From contig NZ_AP031573.1 of the NCBI RefSeq assembly GCF_041154745.1, positions 1,612,001 to 1,676,000 of the forward strand: 64,000 nt of DNA. Reading direction: 5' to 3'. Shown here piece after piece: positions 15,968 to 26,021 of this stretch (position 1 is its first letter; the number at the start of each line of letters is the position of its first letter). Under the pieces are notes generated by a model. It had not been told where the DNA came from. It saw only the letters and a list, made by a program, of their open reading frames with translations, and did no database searches. The translations under genes and the position numbers were made by a program. This stretch comes from Flavobacterium sp. CFS9. Its GTDB lineage: Bacteria > Bacteroidota > Bacteroidia > Flavobacteriales > Flavobacteriaceae.

Positions 15968-17056
15968 ATGAGCATTACAAAACACAATTGGACAAAAGAC
16001 GAAATAATTGCCATATATAATAAACCTATGATGGACCTGCTGTATGAAGCAGCAACAATTCACAGGCAAAAGCATGATCCTAACGTAGTTCAGGTATCTA
16101 CTTTACTTTCTATTAAAACCGGAGGCTGTCCGGAAGACTGCGGGTATTGCCCACAAGCGGCTCGTTATAACACAGGAGTTGAAGGAAACGACTTAATGAG
16201 CGTGAGTCAGGTTAAAGCACAGGCTTTACGTGCCAAATCCAGTGGATCCTCTCGTGTATGTATGGGAGCTGCATGGAGAAACGTAAAAGATGGTGAAGAG
16301 TTTGATCAGGTTTTAGAAATGGTTCGTACCATTAACAAACTTGACATGGAAGTTTGCTGTACTTTAGGTATGATTACCGAAAATCAGGCGCAGCGTTTGG
16401 CCGAAGCTGGTTTATATGCTTACAACCACAATTTAGACACTTCTGAAGAATACTATAAAGATGTTATTTCAACTCGTGGTTTTGAAGACCGTTTACAGAC
16501 TATCGAAAATGTTCGTAAAACGAATGTTACGGTTTGCAGCGGAGGAATCATTGGAATGGGAGAAAGTATCGAAGACAGAGCCGGAATGCTTGTAGCGCTT
16601 TCTACTTTAAACCCTCAACCTGAATCTGTGCCAATTAATGCGCTGGTAGCAGTTGAAGGAACTCCAATGGAAGAAGAAAAGCCGGTTGAAATCTGGGAAA
16701 TGATCCGTATGGTAGCTACAACGAGAATTGTAATGCCTGATACGCAAGTTCGTTTATCAGCAGGAAGAACTAACATGAGCCGTGAAGGTCAGGCTATGTG
16801 CTTTTTTGCAGGTGCCAATTCTATTTTTGCAGGCGATAAATTGCTTACGACACCAAACCCTGATGTTCACGAAGACATGAAAATGTTTGAAATGTTAGGC
16901 TTGAATCCGCAAAAGCCATTTACAAAAGTTTCACAGCCTAAAACAGTAGAAGCTGCTGATTCACAGTTTGCCTCTTTAGGAGAAAAACCAAAATGGACAA
17001 GACCGGGGCACACTATTGAAAGAAATCTTGAAGCTACAGCCAAATCAAAAATTTAA
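15968..17056 (+). CDS. bioB: Biotin synthase
   Basis: This 362-residue protein starts at the ATG at 15968. It is a radical SAM enzyme that inserts sulfur into dethiobiotin. The 4Fe-4S cluster motif is in GGCPEDCGYCPQ (CxxxCxxC). SGSSRVCMGAAWR, YNHNLDTSEEYY and VPINALVAVEGTP are BioB signatures, and the Arg in VRLSAGR and the Cys residues for the second cluster (VCMG, VCCT) are present. It is separate from the bioD-bioA and bioF genes at 39-46 kb and ends in a perfect hairpin terminator. A JmjC-like gene follows in the same direction. Confidence 0.97.
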   Translation: MSITKHNWTKDEIIAIYNKPMMDLLYEAATIHRQKHDPNVVQVSTLLSIKTGGCPEDCGYCPQAARYNTGVEGNDLMSVSQVKAQALRAKSSGSSRVCMGAAWRNVKDGEEFDQVLEMVRTINKLDMEVCCTLGMITENQAQRLAEAGLYAYNHNLDTSEEYYKDVISTRGFEDRLQTIENVRKTNVTVCSGGIIGMGESIEDRAGMLVALSTLNPQPESVPINALVAVEGTPMEEEKPVEIWEMIRMVATTRIVMPDTQVRLSAGRTNMSREGQAMCFFAGANSIFAGDKLLTTPNPDVHEDMKMFEMLGLNPQKPFTKVSQPKTVEAADSQFASLGEKPKWTRPGHTIERNLEATAKSKI

Positions 17057-17092
17057 GAAAAAGAGTTCATAAATCTCGATAAATATTTCTAA

Positions 17093-17127
17093 ATTGCTTA
17101 TAACATGTGTTATAAGCAATTTTTTTA
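17093..17127 (+). terminator. Terminator of bioB
   Basis: ATTGCTTATAAC (17093-17104) and GTTATAAGCAAT (17109-17120) are perfect 12-bp arms with a 4-base loop, followed by a T run. The first ATG of the next reading frame lies in the loop. Confidence 0.92.
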
Positions 17128-17137
17128 TTTAATAGAG

Positions 17138-18004
17138 ATGAAGTTAAAACAAATCGAAAGGGTAAAAAAAATCTCAAAGGCTGATTTTATTTCCCAGTAT
17201 GTAAAAAATCAAATTCCTGTTGTTGTTGAAGAATTGACCGAAGACTGGCCAGCTTATCACAAATGGAAATTATCTTATATCAACGAAATTGCCGGAAACA
17301 TTATCGTTCCTCTATACGATGACAGACCTGTAAATCATGAAGAAGGTTTTAATGAAGCTCATACAACCATGAAAATGAGTGATTATATTCATCTGCTGGA
17401 ATCAAAACCAACTAACTACCGCATTTTTCTTTATAATCTGATGAAAGAAGTTCCATTATTAAAAGAGGACTTTTTATGGCCGGATATTGGCTTAAACTTG
17501 GTGAAACAAATGCCAATGCTATTTTTTGGCGGAGAAAATGCACGGGTGTTCATGCATTACGATATTGACTACTCCAATATTTTACATTTTCATTTTCACG
17601 GAGAAAAACAATGTATGCTTTTTGCTCCCGATCAATCCAAATACATGTACAAGGTACCACATGCTTTAATTTCAAGAGAAGACATTGATTTTGACAACCC
17701 TGACTATGAAAAGTTTCCTGCTCTAAAAAATGCACAGGGATTTATCACCAATTTAAAACATGGCGAAATGCTGTACATGCCTGAAGGATACTGGCATTAC
17801 ATGAAGTACTTAACCCCCGGATTTTCGATGAGCCTAAGAGCTTTTCCTAAAAACATTACCAATCTGTCAAAAGCCTTTTACAATGTTTTTATCATGCGCT
17901 ATTTTGATATCATGATGCGTAAATTCAAAGGCCAGAGATGGATTGACTATAAAAATGAAAAAGCAGTCCGGAATACCAATAAAAATCTGCAAAAAACCTC
18001 TTAA
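17138..18004 (+). CDS. JmjC/cupin-like dioxygenase-family protein
   Basis: This 288-residue protein starts at the ATG at 17138; an in-frame ATG at 17105 lies in the loop of the bioB terminator and is rejected. The fold is the JmjC-type (FIH-like) cupin: the Fe(II) ligands appear as HxD in VFMHYDIDYSN and a distal His in MPEGYWHYM. HFHFHGEKQCMLFAP and LYKVPHALIS-like strands support the barrel. Such enzymes hydroxylate proteins or other substrates with 2-oxoglutarate; the substrate is unknown. The position right behind bioB probably does not mean shared transcription, because a strong terminator lies between. Confidence 0.82.
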   Translation: MKLKQIERVKKISKADFISQYVKNQIPVVVEELTEDWPAYHKWKLSYINEIAGNIIVPLYDDRPVNHEEGFNEAHTTMKMSDYIHLLESKPTNYRIFLYNLMKEVPLLKEDFLWPDIGLNLVKQMPMLFFGGENARVFMHYDIDYSNILHFHFHGEKQCMLFAPDQSKYMYKVPHALISREDIDFDNPDYEKFPALKNAQGFITNLKHGEMLYMPEGYWHYMKYLTPGFSMSLRAFPKNITNLSKAFYNVFIMRYFDIMMRKFKGQRWIDYKNEKAVRNTNKNLQKTS

Positions 18005-18021
18005 GAACATTCTTCTTATTC

Positions 18022-21000
18022 CTAAAAGACTATTTTTCGTGTTCCTGTAGCATCATTTTCCAATATCACTTTTACCAGTACCATCTGATTACCTGATGCT
18101 AAATTTTGTATTTGAAGCTCTTTATTTCCAATCTTACTTTTGCTGTAAAGCAGTTTCCCCGATACATCATAAACAAAAACGTCTTTAAGCTGTTCTTTTG
18201 AAGACACATTTATTATTCTATTTTTAACAGAAACAACTATAGCATTTTTTGTGTTTTCAAAATCTTCAACACCTAATGCTTTTCCGGTAAAACGCAACAC
18301 TAATCGGTCTGAGAAGGTTCCAACTGCGGTTGTAAAAGTATAATTGCTCTGTTTTAAATTATGAATTTCTCCGGTTGTTTTATCTTCAATATAAATAGCC
18401 TGTTCACTTAAATTATCATCTACCTCATCAATTGAAATAGTAAAATCACCCGCAATTGTCGTGCGGTATCCTAAAGGAACAAGATCAGTATCCAGAAAAG
18501 GTAAAGCTCTACCCTGAATGACATAATTGTTTCCATTGGCTATGCTGTAAAAATCAAGATAAGGATTCGCGTTAAAACTAATGCCGTCATAATTACTATC
18601 ATACTCATTAGTCGCCCCTTCTATATATCCTACCAGCAATTGTTTAAACGCTCCTGACGTATTGGTCATGTTTAGCCAGATACGTTTTTTAACCAAAGTA
18701 GTTTCCTTTGAGGCGCTTTCAGATTTAAAAAACTGATTGTTATTTGCTCCTCCTAATCGCATTGAATTATTAAATTGTACTTTTCCTGCCCCTACTGTAG
18801 TTACAAAAAAGGATTGTCCTGCAGCTATTTTACCCGTTGGCTTAATTCCATTATCATTTGCCGGAATATCACTATGCAGTGGATCTGATATTGCCGAAAC
18901 TCCACCACTCAGGTTGTACGATGCATAATCATCACTCGTATACTGATTTGTATAGGTCAATTGTACCGGTGTATTGTGTGTCCAGAAATATATTGTCCCC
19001 CCTAGTATGCTATTTGTACTTATAAGCGCATCAGCACTTAAAGCAGATGGATACGGATTCCCTACCAAATAACTTTTTCCAGAAGCCAAAGATTCACCTT
19101 CCAGATTCCCATTATTTGGCACCCCTGAAAAAATCCCCGTAAAAGTTGCTTTGGCACTATTTGAATAGGTTTCCGGACCGCGAATAATATATCCTTTACC
19201 GACTGTCATATTAGTTGTTCGGTCGGTAACTACCCATTGTGTACCATCATAACCAAAATATTTTGTTGGCGATGTTCCGGACGAAAGATCGATTAATTTT
19301 TGAGGACTTACCGGAGTGGACCAATACAAATAATCCTTTTTCAGAATTCCCGGACTTGTTCGTTCATATGAAATATTTCCGGAATTAACAACAGTATTTA
19401 CCTGAACCAGACTTGAACTGGTTTTGAAAGTTAAACTTGTCCCTGCTGACGAATCTACAATTAACGCATTCTTAACCGTTAAAGTGTTTGAACTATTTAT
19501 GGTTACCTTTTTTCCGGCATTTATCGTACAGCCACAGCTATTCACATCTCCGGATGAAGAAAAATCATCTGCAAAAACAATATTCTGGCTTATAGTTGGC
19601 GTTCCAAGTGACCATCCTCCTGCAATCGTATAGGTATTCGTTGCCAAAGCATTTACAACAATACCCGACAATGACGCAGAAGCACAGCTACCCGGGTATT
19701 GCACCGTAAAATTATAAGTACCGGGAGCCAGTCCTGTAATGGTATATTTAGTCCAATCGGCACCTGTTCCTCCTGAATAAGTATTAGAGAACGTACCAGT
19801 TTGCGTAATGGTATAATCATTTCTGTTGGGCAAATTCTTCAAAACTACCGTTCCGGTTAGAAGATCACAGGTAGGCTGAACCACCGGATCATTAAGTGGT
19901 GTAGCTGGCAAAGTAGAAGTCGTTATATTTTGTACTGTTGCGGTACCTGTGGCACTGGTTCCACAGCCATTTTTCGATCTTAGTCTGTAATAATAAGTGG
20001 TACCTGCAGTTAATCCGGTTACTGTATAAGTTGTCACATTCCCTATATCAAGGGCATTATAACCTGAGACAAAACTGGCAAATGTATTGACAAGAGAGAC
20101 ATCTAGTAAATAACTTACTGCATTAGCCTCTGCACTCCAATTTGCTGTAAATGCAGTACACAAAGTATTAGTAGCTGCCTGCAATGCGACATTACCAGGA
20201 GAGACCGCAGGTTTGTAAGTTATGGTATTCGAATAAGCACTCAAACAGGTACCGCTAAACGCTCTAACTCTGTAATAATAAGTAGTGGCATTACTTAAAC
20301 CTGTAATATTTACTGTTAAAACATTTCCCACATTTAAACCATTATAGGTTCCAACAAAACTTCCGAAATTAATATCTGTCGAAAGATCCAATGTGTAATA
20401 AGTTGATCCTGAAACGGCTTGCCAATTTGCTGTAATTTGGGTACAGGTTGCTCCAGTTCCTGCCAAGGCAACAGGAGCGGTCCCAGATGAAGTTACACTT
20501 ACTGTAGTGCTATTATTGGCACTGATCGTCGATGCGCAATTATCGGCAGAATTACCACTTGTTCCGGAAGTTAAAGAGGTTACTATTAAATTTTTATTCC
20601 CTAAAGCTGAAAATCCGGGAGCTGTAAAAGTACCGGTTCCACTTGTAGTTACTGTCATACTTGCCGGTGTCTGAGTTACTCCGTCTACCTGATAAGCAAC
20701 GCTATATGCTCCCACTGGCAAACTACCATTTAGTGTTACTGTTGAAGATGTTCCGGTACAAATATTTACCGTTGAAGCAGATATACTTGTCAGGCTATAA
20801 GTTGGACAGGTATAAACAATCACAACTTTTCCTGCTCCTCCAGCTCCTCCAGTTGAAGCCGAACCTAAAAGTGCCGATTTTCCACCGCTCCCACCGCCTC
20901 CGGGCTGAGTTCCCGGATTACCATTGCTATTGGCCAGCAAGCCTGTAATACTTGCACCTCCTGCGCCTCCAACATCTGTTCCGCTGGTACCTCCGGCTCC

Positions 21001-21519
21001 TCCGGCTCCGGTTACAGCGGGTAAAAGTGTCTCACCAGCTCCACCGCTTACTCCGTCGACTTTAGTAGTTCCGGTAGACCCTGAAGCTAATCCTCCGGCA
21101 CCTCCTGCCGGATTGGAAGCTGTACCATTATTGACTATTCCACCATTTCCTGCCAACGCAATTAAATAACCTGTAATCGATGAATTCTGACCAGCATTTC
21201 CATTACCCGACAAAACTCCCGCACCTCCTTGACCAACCGTAATCGACAAGGTAGTTTGAATGGATATGTTCATAGAATAGGTACCACCTGCAAAAGCACC
21301 ACCTCCACCTCCTCCGGCGGCTCTTTGTAAACTCAGGCCCGGAACGGTTGAACCTCCACCGGCTCCACCTCCTCCCCAGGCACTCATTGTTACTGATGAT
21401 ACACCTGCAGGAACATAAAAACTGCTTGTTCCAACACTTGAAAAAGAGACTGTTTTAGTCTGTGCATAAAAAAATAAAGGCAATACAAATAACTGAAGTG
21501 TAAGTAAATGTTTTCTCAT
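18022..21519 (-). CDS. Giant T9SS cargo protein: glycine-rich front, two FN3 domains, conserved C-terminal module
   Basis: This is a 1165-residue protein. The signal peptide ends at FYAQ. Residues about 25-240 are a glycine- and alanine-rich domain with many GGAGG blocks, like the glycine-rich domain of surface proteins. Two fibronectin III-like repeats follow (about 345-540, each with YYYRLR/YYYRVRA strands), then a small QPTC-type domain (about 545-630). From about residue 634 to the end lies the roughly 530-residue module shared with four other proteins here: CGCTI (C-x-C), DYLYWSTPVSPQKL, GKSYLVGNPYPSAL, IYFWTHNTP, GAFKQLLVGYIEGATN, VIQGRALPF and a tail ending TRKIVF. The tail resembles the T9SS type C (ChiA-like) sorting signal. 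It is likely a surface or secreted adhesin. No obvious promoter box was found upstream. Confidence 0.9.
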   Translation of the reverse strand: MRKHLLTLQLFVLPLFFYAQTKTVSFSSVGTSSFYVPAGVSSVTMSAWGGGGAGGGSTVPGLSLQRAAGGGGGGAFAGGTYSMNISIQTTLSITVGQGGAGVLSGNGNAGQNSSITGYLIALAGNGGIVNNGTASNPAGGAGGLASGSTGTTKVDGVSGGAGETLLPAVTGAGGAGGTSGTDVGGAGGASITGLLANSNGNPGTQPGGGGSGGKSALLGSASTGGAGGAGKVVIVYTCPTYSLTSISASTVNICTGTSSTVTLNGSLPVGAYSVAYQVDGVTQTPASMTVTTSGTGTFTAPGFSALGNKNLIVTSLTSGTSGNSADNCASTISANNSTTVSVTSSGTAPVALAGTGATCTQITANWQAVSGSTYYTLDLSTDINFGSFVGTYNGLNVGNVLTVNITGLSNATTYYYRVRAFSGTCLSAYSNTITYKPAVSPGNVALQAATNTLCTAFTANWSAEANAVSYLLDVSLVNTFASFVSGYNALDIGNVTTYTVTGLTAGTTYYYRLRSKNGCGTSATGTATVQNITTSTLPATPLNDPVVQPTCDLLTGTVVLKNLPNRNDYTITQTGTFSNTYSGGTGADWTKYTITGLAPGTYNFTVQYPGSCASASLSGIVVNALATNTYTIAGGWSLGTPTISQNIVFADDFSSSGDVNSCGCTINAGKKVTINSSNTLTVKNALIVDSSAGTSLTFKTSSSLVQVNTVVNSGNISYERTSPGILKKDYLYWSTPVSPQKLIDLSSGTSPTKYFGYDGTQWVVTDRTTNMTVGKGYIIRGPETYSNSAKATFTGIFSGVPNNGNLEGESLASGKSYLVGNPYPSALSADALISTNSILGGTIYFWTHNTPVQLTYTNQYTSDDYASYNLSGGVSAISDPLHSDIPANDNGIKPTGKIAAGQSFFVTTVGAGKVQFNNSMRLGGANNNQFFKSESASKETTLVKKRIWLNMTNTSGAFKQLLVGYIEGATNEYDSNYDGISFNANPYLDFYSIANGNNYVIQGRALPFLDTDLVPLGYRTTIAGDFTISIDEVDDNLSEQAIYIEDKTTGEIHNLKQSNYTFTTAVGTFSDRLVLRFTGKALGVEDFENTKNAIVVSVKNRIINVSSKEQLKDVFVYDVSGKLLYSKSKIGNKELQIQNLASGNQMVLVKVILENDATGTRKIVF

Positions 21520-21988
21520 CGTGGTATTTTTTAATATTTAAAAACAGAACTTCTCAATCAGACAAGAATCTGATTGAAGTAATTTCTAAATACCTCAAAA
21601 AATAAAACGCCGAAACAGGATAGACTAATCCTGGCAGTACAAGTATGATGTTGAAGTGAAAAGTACTTTTTGTTTCATTTAATCGGGGCATTTAAATTCG
21701 CAATCAGTATTTTAGGCAAGTAAAGAGTATAGATACTCTATTTATAAGCTTCAATAGAAAATGATAAAAATTAACTTAACAGGCTTTTAAGTATTTCAAT
21801 CGTAAAGCAGTAACAAGGTACGATTTTATTTACATTCAAACTAGATATTTTTGATTTATTTGTGAGACTTTAACACTTATAACCTTTTAAGAAATTCATA
21901 AACAGCATTTTATCAGTAAATATCGCAGTTCAGGTTCCAAATATTGTATTAAAATGATCAAAAAAGAATACTTTTTTAGGACAAACAT
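21520..21988. other. 469-base gap between two giant T9SS genes
   Basis: No gene was recognised. A small inverted repeat ATCAGA/TCTGAT sits at about 21553-21572, just upstream of the gene ending at 18022. The rest is AT-rich and featureless to the eye. No clear terminator for the next gene was seen. Confidence 0.5.
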
Positions 21989-24900
21989 TTAAAGTAAAAT
22001 CTTCCTTGTCACTATTTTTCTACTTCCAAGGATAACTTTTACAATTACAATCTGATGGTTTGAATTGAATTTTGGAAGTTGGAATTCTAAACTTTCAACA
22101 TTTTCTTTTCGATACAATTGTTTACCCAAAATATCAAAAACGGTTATTTGACTAATTATATCCTGAGTTGAGATTACTTTAATAATTCTATCCTCTACAG
22201 AAATAAATACGTCTGGATTCTTCTCTGAAAAATCTTTGATCGTTAAAGTTTCATCTATAAAATGCAGTACAAACCGCTCATTAAAAGTTCCTGCATCACT
22301 CGAGAACGAATAAGCACCCTGTCTCAAATTGTGTCTTTTTTTTATTTTTTTATCTACCAAAAAAACATTCCCTTTTTTAAAATATTCATCCTCACGATCT
22401 ATACTAAGATTAAATTCTCCCGCAAATGCAGTTTCATAACCAAGTATTATTGAATCGTTTTCAACAAAAGGCAATGCTCTGCCCTGAATTACTAATTTTT
22501 TATTTTCAATCCTGCTATAAAAATTAACGAACTGGTTACCATTTAGTGATTCTGCATCATAATCGGTATCGTATTGATTTGTAGCTCCATCAATATAACC
22601 AATCAGGATTTGTTTAAAACTTCCTTCATTATTATGAAAATTTAGCCAAATACGATGTCTTTCTATTCTGTTCTTAAATACCGACATTGAATTTCTATCT
22701 GGCTGTTTGAAGAATGTTGAATTTCTACCTATAAGCCGCATACTATTTGTAAACTCTACTGTCTCTGAACCTTTACTATTTGTAAAAAATGCCTGTCCCG
22801 TGGCGATCGTCCCATCAGGAACTGTTTCATTAATTACGGATGTTTCGGATTTTCTTGTTCCTACACCGCCAAGTAAATTATAAACCGCATAATCATCCGA
22901 AGTATATTTATACCTGGTAATTGGTGTATTATGTGTCCAAAAGTAAAGCGTGCCTTTAATTTTTGATTTGTTAGCCAATAAAAAAATATCTCCATCAAGA
23001 GCCGAAGGATATGGATTGCCAATTAAATTAAAAGTATCAGCTACACCTGATTTAATCTCAATTTTACCATTATTAGGAATTCCTTTAAAAGTTGCTTCAA
23101 ATTTTAAAGGCACAGTTTCAGAATAATCTTGCGGTCCCTGGAAAATATATCCTTTTCCGACAGACATATAATTTAAAGGGTTTTCTTTCTTCCAATTTTT
23201 ATCATCATAGTTGTATGAATAGAATTTTTCCAAATGTGATTTAGGAGATACATCTATTAGTTTTTGTAGGTCTACCGGCGAAGACCAATACGTATAATCG
23301 GATTTTCGTATAGGCGTTGAGTTTCTTTTTACATAAACGATACCCGTATTCACTACATCATCATCAGACTGATAGAAACTAGCTGAATCTTCCAGTACTA
23401 ATATCCCTTTACCTGTATAGGAAAGTTCTACTCCCAAAGTGTTTCCATTCAAAAGCGTGACTTGTTTTCCTTCATCAATAAAACAGCTACATATGTTTAC
23501 AGAAGTTAGACTTTCATAATTTCCTCTAAACTCTGTTGCTTTTGCTAATGATGGAAACCCATTTGACCAACTGTTACCATCCCAAACTGTCCCGTCTAAA
23601 CAAAGTTTGACTCTGGCAATTCTGTGTTTTGAAACCCCTGATATGGAATTAAAACTCCCTCCAATAATCAACTTATGATCTGTAGTAAATCCCATTGTAA
23701 AGAGACTGTTGTTAAGCTCACTTTTAAATGAAATATCATAGTCCCCCGATTTTTGCAAACGTATTAACCGCAAAGCAGTATTGGATTTATAAGTCCCGGA
23801 AAAAGTTCCTCCCACCAAAATACGATCATCCGGCTGAATTAAAATAACACGAACATCACCTTTATTAAAACCTACTCCATTATCAAAAAAAGAATCCAGA
23901 CTCCCATCTGCGTTCAAACGAGCAATTCTTTTTTGCGGAATTCCACTGTAACTTAAAAATGACCCTCCCACTATTATCTTCTGATCGGACTGAAGTCCAA
24001 TTGCATAAACATTTTTATCAAAACCTGCCCCTACACTAAAATCAGAATCGATACTTCCTATAGAATTAAGACGAATCAATCTATGAGATGAATTTCCATT
24101 AAAGCTGTCAAATCGCCCTCCTACCAGGATTTTTCCATCAGGTTGAATTAATATTGCTTCAATAATTCCATCAGCACCAACGCCAATATCAAAACTAAGA
24201 TCTCGTAAACCACTTTGTAATAACCTAATTATTCTTCCAACTGGTGTCCCATTATAACTTGTGAAATTTCCTGCTACAATTATTTTTTCATCGGGTTGAA
24301 TTGCAATACTGTAAATCTGACCGTTAAATCCTGAGCCTACATTAAATGTATTATCTATTGCTCCATCCGGCAAAACCCGAATAATTCTATTGAAAGCAGC
24401 TCCATTATACTTTGTAAAATTTCCACCGAAAATAATCCTTCCGTCCAATTGTAAGGCACCGGATTTTATCATATTATTAGCCCCTAATTGTCCGGAATTA
24501 AAAGTTGCATCATAGGATCCATCCGCTAAGACTCGAGCTATTCTTGAACTAAAGTTTCCATTAAAATTTTGAAAATTTCCCAGTACGACCGTACTTTTAT
24601 CTAACAAGGGTAATACTTTTAAAACTGAATTATCAAATCCAACTCCGGTTGATAAATAGGCTTCTTCACGTTCTCCGTCTTTGCTAATTTTAACTAATCT
24701 TCCCTGATTCTGACTATCAAAAACTGAAAATGAACCCCCAACATACCAAAAGTTTTCACTATCATTCGCTAATGTCAAAATTGATCCGGATCCCGGACCC
24801 GAATCAACATCAAAATTTGTTTGAAGACTTCCATCTGAATTTAACAAGCAAATTCGATTAACTGCTACTCCATTATAAAAGCCAGTAAATGACCCTCCAA

Positions 24901-25849
24901 CCATAATATTGCCGAATGAATCATTTTTAATAACCTGGACTGCATCCCCAGTAAAACCTGTCCCGGTTACAAAGTCATTATCTATAGTACCATCCTGATT
25001 TAGTCTTACTAGTCTATTAGTGATTGATCCGTTATAACTTGTAAATTTCCCTCCTATAATAATTTTCCCATCAGATTGGACAACAACTGCATTCACATCT
25101 TCATTAAAACCGGAACCTGTATTAAAACCAGTATCAACTTTACCATTTGGTAATAAACAAACAATTCTATTGGCCGCGATTGTATTAAAAATTGAAAAAT
25201 TACCCGTTAGTAAAATTCTACCATCGGACATAACATTTGCATTTGTAATATTTGCAGAAGACCCAGAACCTGTATTAAAAGAAGAATCTAAACTGCCATC
25301 GGACAAAATACAGGCAACCCTGTTTACGGTAATATTATTATATTTAGTAAAACTTCCGGTTATAATTATTCTTCCATCACGATACAGACAAATGTTATAA
25401 ATAATACCCGTATTAACAGCGATCGTAGTATCGAATGCTGCGTCATAAGAACCGTCCATATTTAATCTGATCAGTCTTCCACAACTGATTCCATTAAAAG
25501 AGGTAAAACTACCGCCTACAATTATTTTTCCATCTGGCTGAATACAGCTCGTATAAATTTTTCCATTAAAACCTGTCCCTGTGTCCCAGGTTTCATCGAT
25601 ACTGCCGTCCGGATTTAAGCGGGTTAAATATTGGCACTTAGTTCCATTGAGGTTTAAATAATCACCTCCGACCAAAAGCTTTTGATTGGACTGTAAAGAT
25701 ACCGTTCGTACTACATTATCAAAACCATCTCCCTTTTTCCCATTATCATCTGTATTAAAAGAAATATCTACCTTGCCTTGTTGAGCGCAAAATGCCGGAC
25801 CATAAAGATAGACCACCAAAAACAGGGAAAAAATTACATTTTTTATCAA
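21989..25849 (-). CDS. Giant T9SS cargo protein: delta-60 beta-propeller front, conserved C-terminal module
   Basis: This is a 1286-residue protein with a signal peptide ending at FCAQ. Residues about 25-740 consist of roughly a dozen delta-60-type repeats of 50-60 residues, each with a core like QPDGKIIVGGSFTSYNG and R.I.RL..DGS.D..F..G.GF, expected to form beta-propellers. From about residue 753 (WDGNSWSNGFP) the constant module begins: ICSCFIDEG (C-x-C), YTYWSSPVDLQKL, NLIGNPYPSAL, YFWTHNTPI, GSFKQILIGYIDGATN, VIQGRALPF, ending RKILL. It is the most divergent of the five modules and the only one without a QPTC-type linker domain. A TTG-N20-TATTTTTG promoter lies upstream. Confidence 0.9.
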   Translation of the reverse strand: MIKNVIFSLFLVVYLYGPAFCAQQGKVDISFNTDDNGKKGDGFDNVVRTVSLQSNQKLLVGGDYLNLNGTKCQYLTRLNPDGSIDETWDTGTGFNGKIYTSCIQPDGKIIVGGSFTSFNGISCGRLIRLNMDGSYDAAFDTTIAVNTGIIYNICLYRDGRIIITGSFTKYNNITVNRVACILSDGSLDSSFNTGSGSSANITNANVMSDGRILLTGNFSIFNTIAANRIVCLLPNGKVDTGFNTGSGFNEDVNAVVVQSDGKIIIGGKFTSYNGSITNRLVRLNQDGTIDNDFVTGTGFTGDAVQVIKNDSFGNIMVGGSFTGFYNGVAVNRICLLNSDGSLQTNFDVDSGPGSGSILTLANDSENFWYVGGSFSVFDSQNQGRLVKISKDGEREEAYLSTGVGFDNSVLKVLPLLDKSTVVLGNFQNFNGNFSSRIARVLADGSYDATFNSGQLGANNMIKSGALQLDGRIIFGGNFTKYNGAAFNRIIRVLPDGAIDNTFNVGSGFNGQIYSIAIQPDEKIIVAGNFTSYNGTPVGRIIRLLQSGLRDLSFDIGVGADGIIEAILIQPDGKILVGGRFDSFNGNSSHRLIRLNSIGSIDSDFSVGAGFDKNVYAIGLQSDQKIIVGGSFLSYSGIPQKRIARLNADGSLDSFFDNGVGFNKGDVRVILIQPDDRILVGGTFSGTYKSNTALRLIRLQKSGDYDISFKSELNNSLFTMGFTTDHKLIIGGSFNSISGVSKHRIARVKLCLDGTVWDGNSWSNGFPSLAKATEFRGNYESLTSVNICSCFIDEGKQVTLLNGNTLGVELSYTGKGILVLEDSASFYQSDDDVVNTGIVYVKRNSTPIRKSDYTYWSSPVDLQKLIDVSPKSHLEKFYSYNYDDKNWKKENPLNYMSVGKGYIFQGPQDYSETVPLKFEATFKGIPNNGKIEIKSGVADTFNLIGNPYPSALDGDIFLLANKSKIKGTLYFWTHNTPITRYKYTSDDYAVYNLLGGVGTRKSETSVINETVPDGTIATGQAFFTNSKGSETVEFTNSMRLIGRNSTFFKQPDRNSMSVFKNRIERHRIWLNFHNNEGSFKQILIGYIDGATNQYDTDYDAESLNGNQFVNFYSRIENKKLVIQGRALPFVENDSIILGYETAFAGEFNLSIDREDEYFKKGNVFLVDKKIKKRHNLRQGAYSFSSDAGTFNERFVLHFIDETLTIKDFSEKNPDVFISVEDRIIKVISTQDIISQITVFDILGKQLYRKENVESLEFQLPKFNSNHQIVIVKVILGSRKIVTRKILL

Positions 25850-25890
25850 AATAAGAAATTCAGGTGTTTATTTATTTGTAAGAATTAACT

Positions 25891-25921
25891 CAAAAATAAA
25901 TACTCTTTATGAAATCTACAA
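25891..25921 (-). promoter_or_regulatory. Promoter of the delta-60 T9SS gene
   Basis: On the minus strand TTG (complement 25919-25921) lies 20 bases from TATTTTTG (complement 25891-25898), close to the Flavobacterium TTG-N19-TAnnTTTG consensus. The sequence upstream of it resembles that of the neighbouring gene (see 30092-30140). Confidence 0.7.
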
Positions 25922-25961
25922 TACCTACTTTTAGTGATTTTTCAAACACATTATTTTCTTA

Positions 25962-26000
25962 AAAAAAAATCCAATCCGAAAAACGGAATGGATTCTTTTT
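25962..26000 (-). terminator. Terminator of the triple-repeat T9SS gene
   Basis: The stem ATCCAATCCG / CGGAATGGAT with an AAAAA loop is flanked by A and T tracts, 22 bases beyond the stop at 26022. It is almost identical to the terminator at 30171-30207. Confidence 0.88.
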
Positions 26001-26021
26001 GAATGAACTCTTATTTAAAAT

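Noticed and set aside
17105..17137. Upstream ATG for the JmjC-like gene
   Set aside because: The ATG lies in the loop of the perfect bioB terminator hairpin; the next ATG at 17138 fits better.
20661..21169. Proline-rich plus-strand frames opposite the glycine-rich domain
   Set aside because: Reverse complement of glycine codons gives proline; it is a shadow of the real gene.
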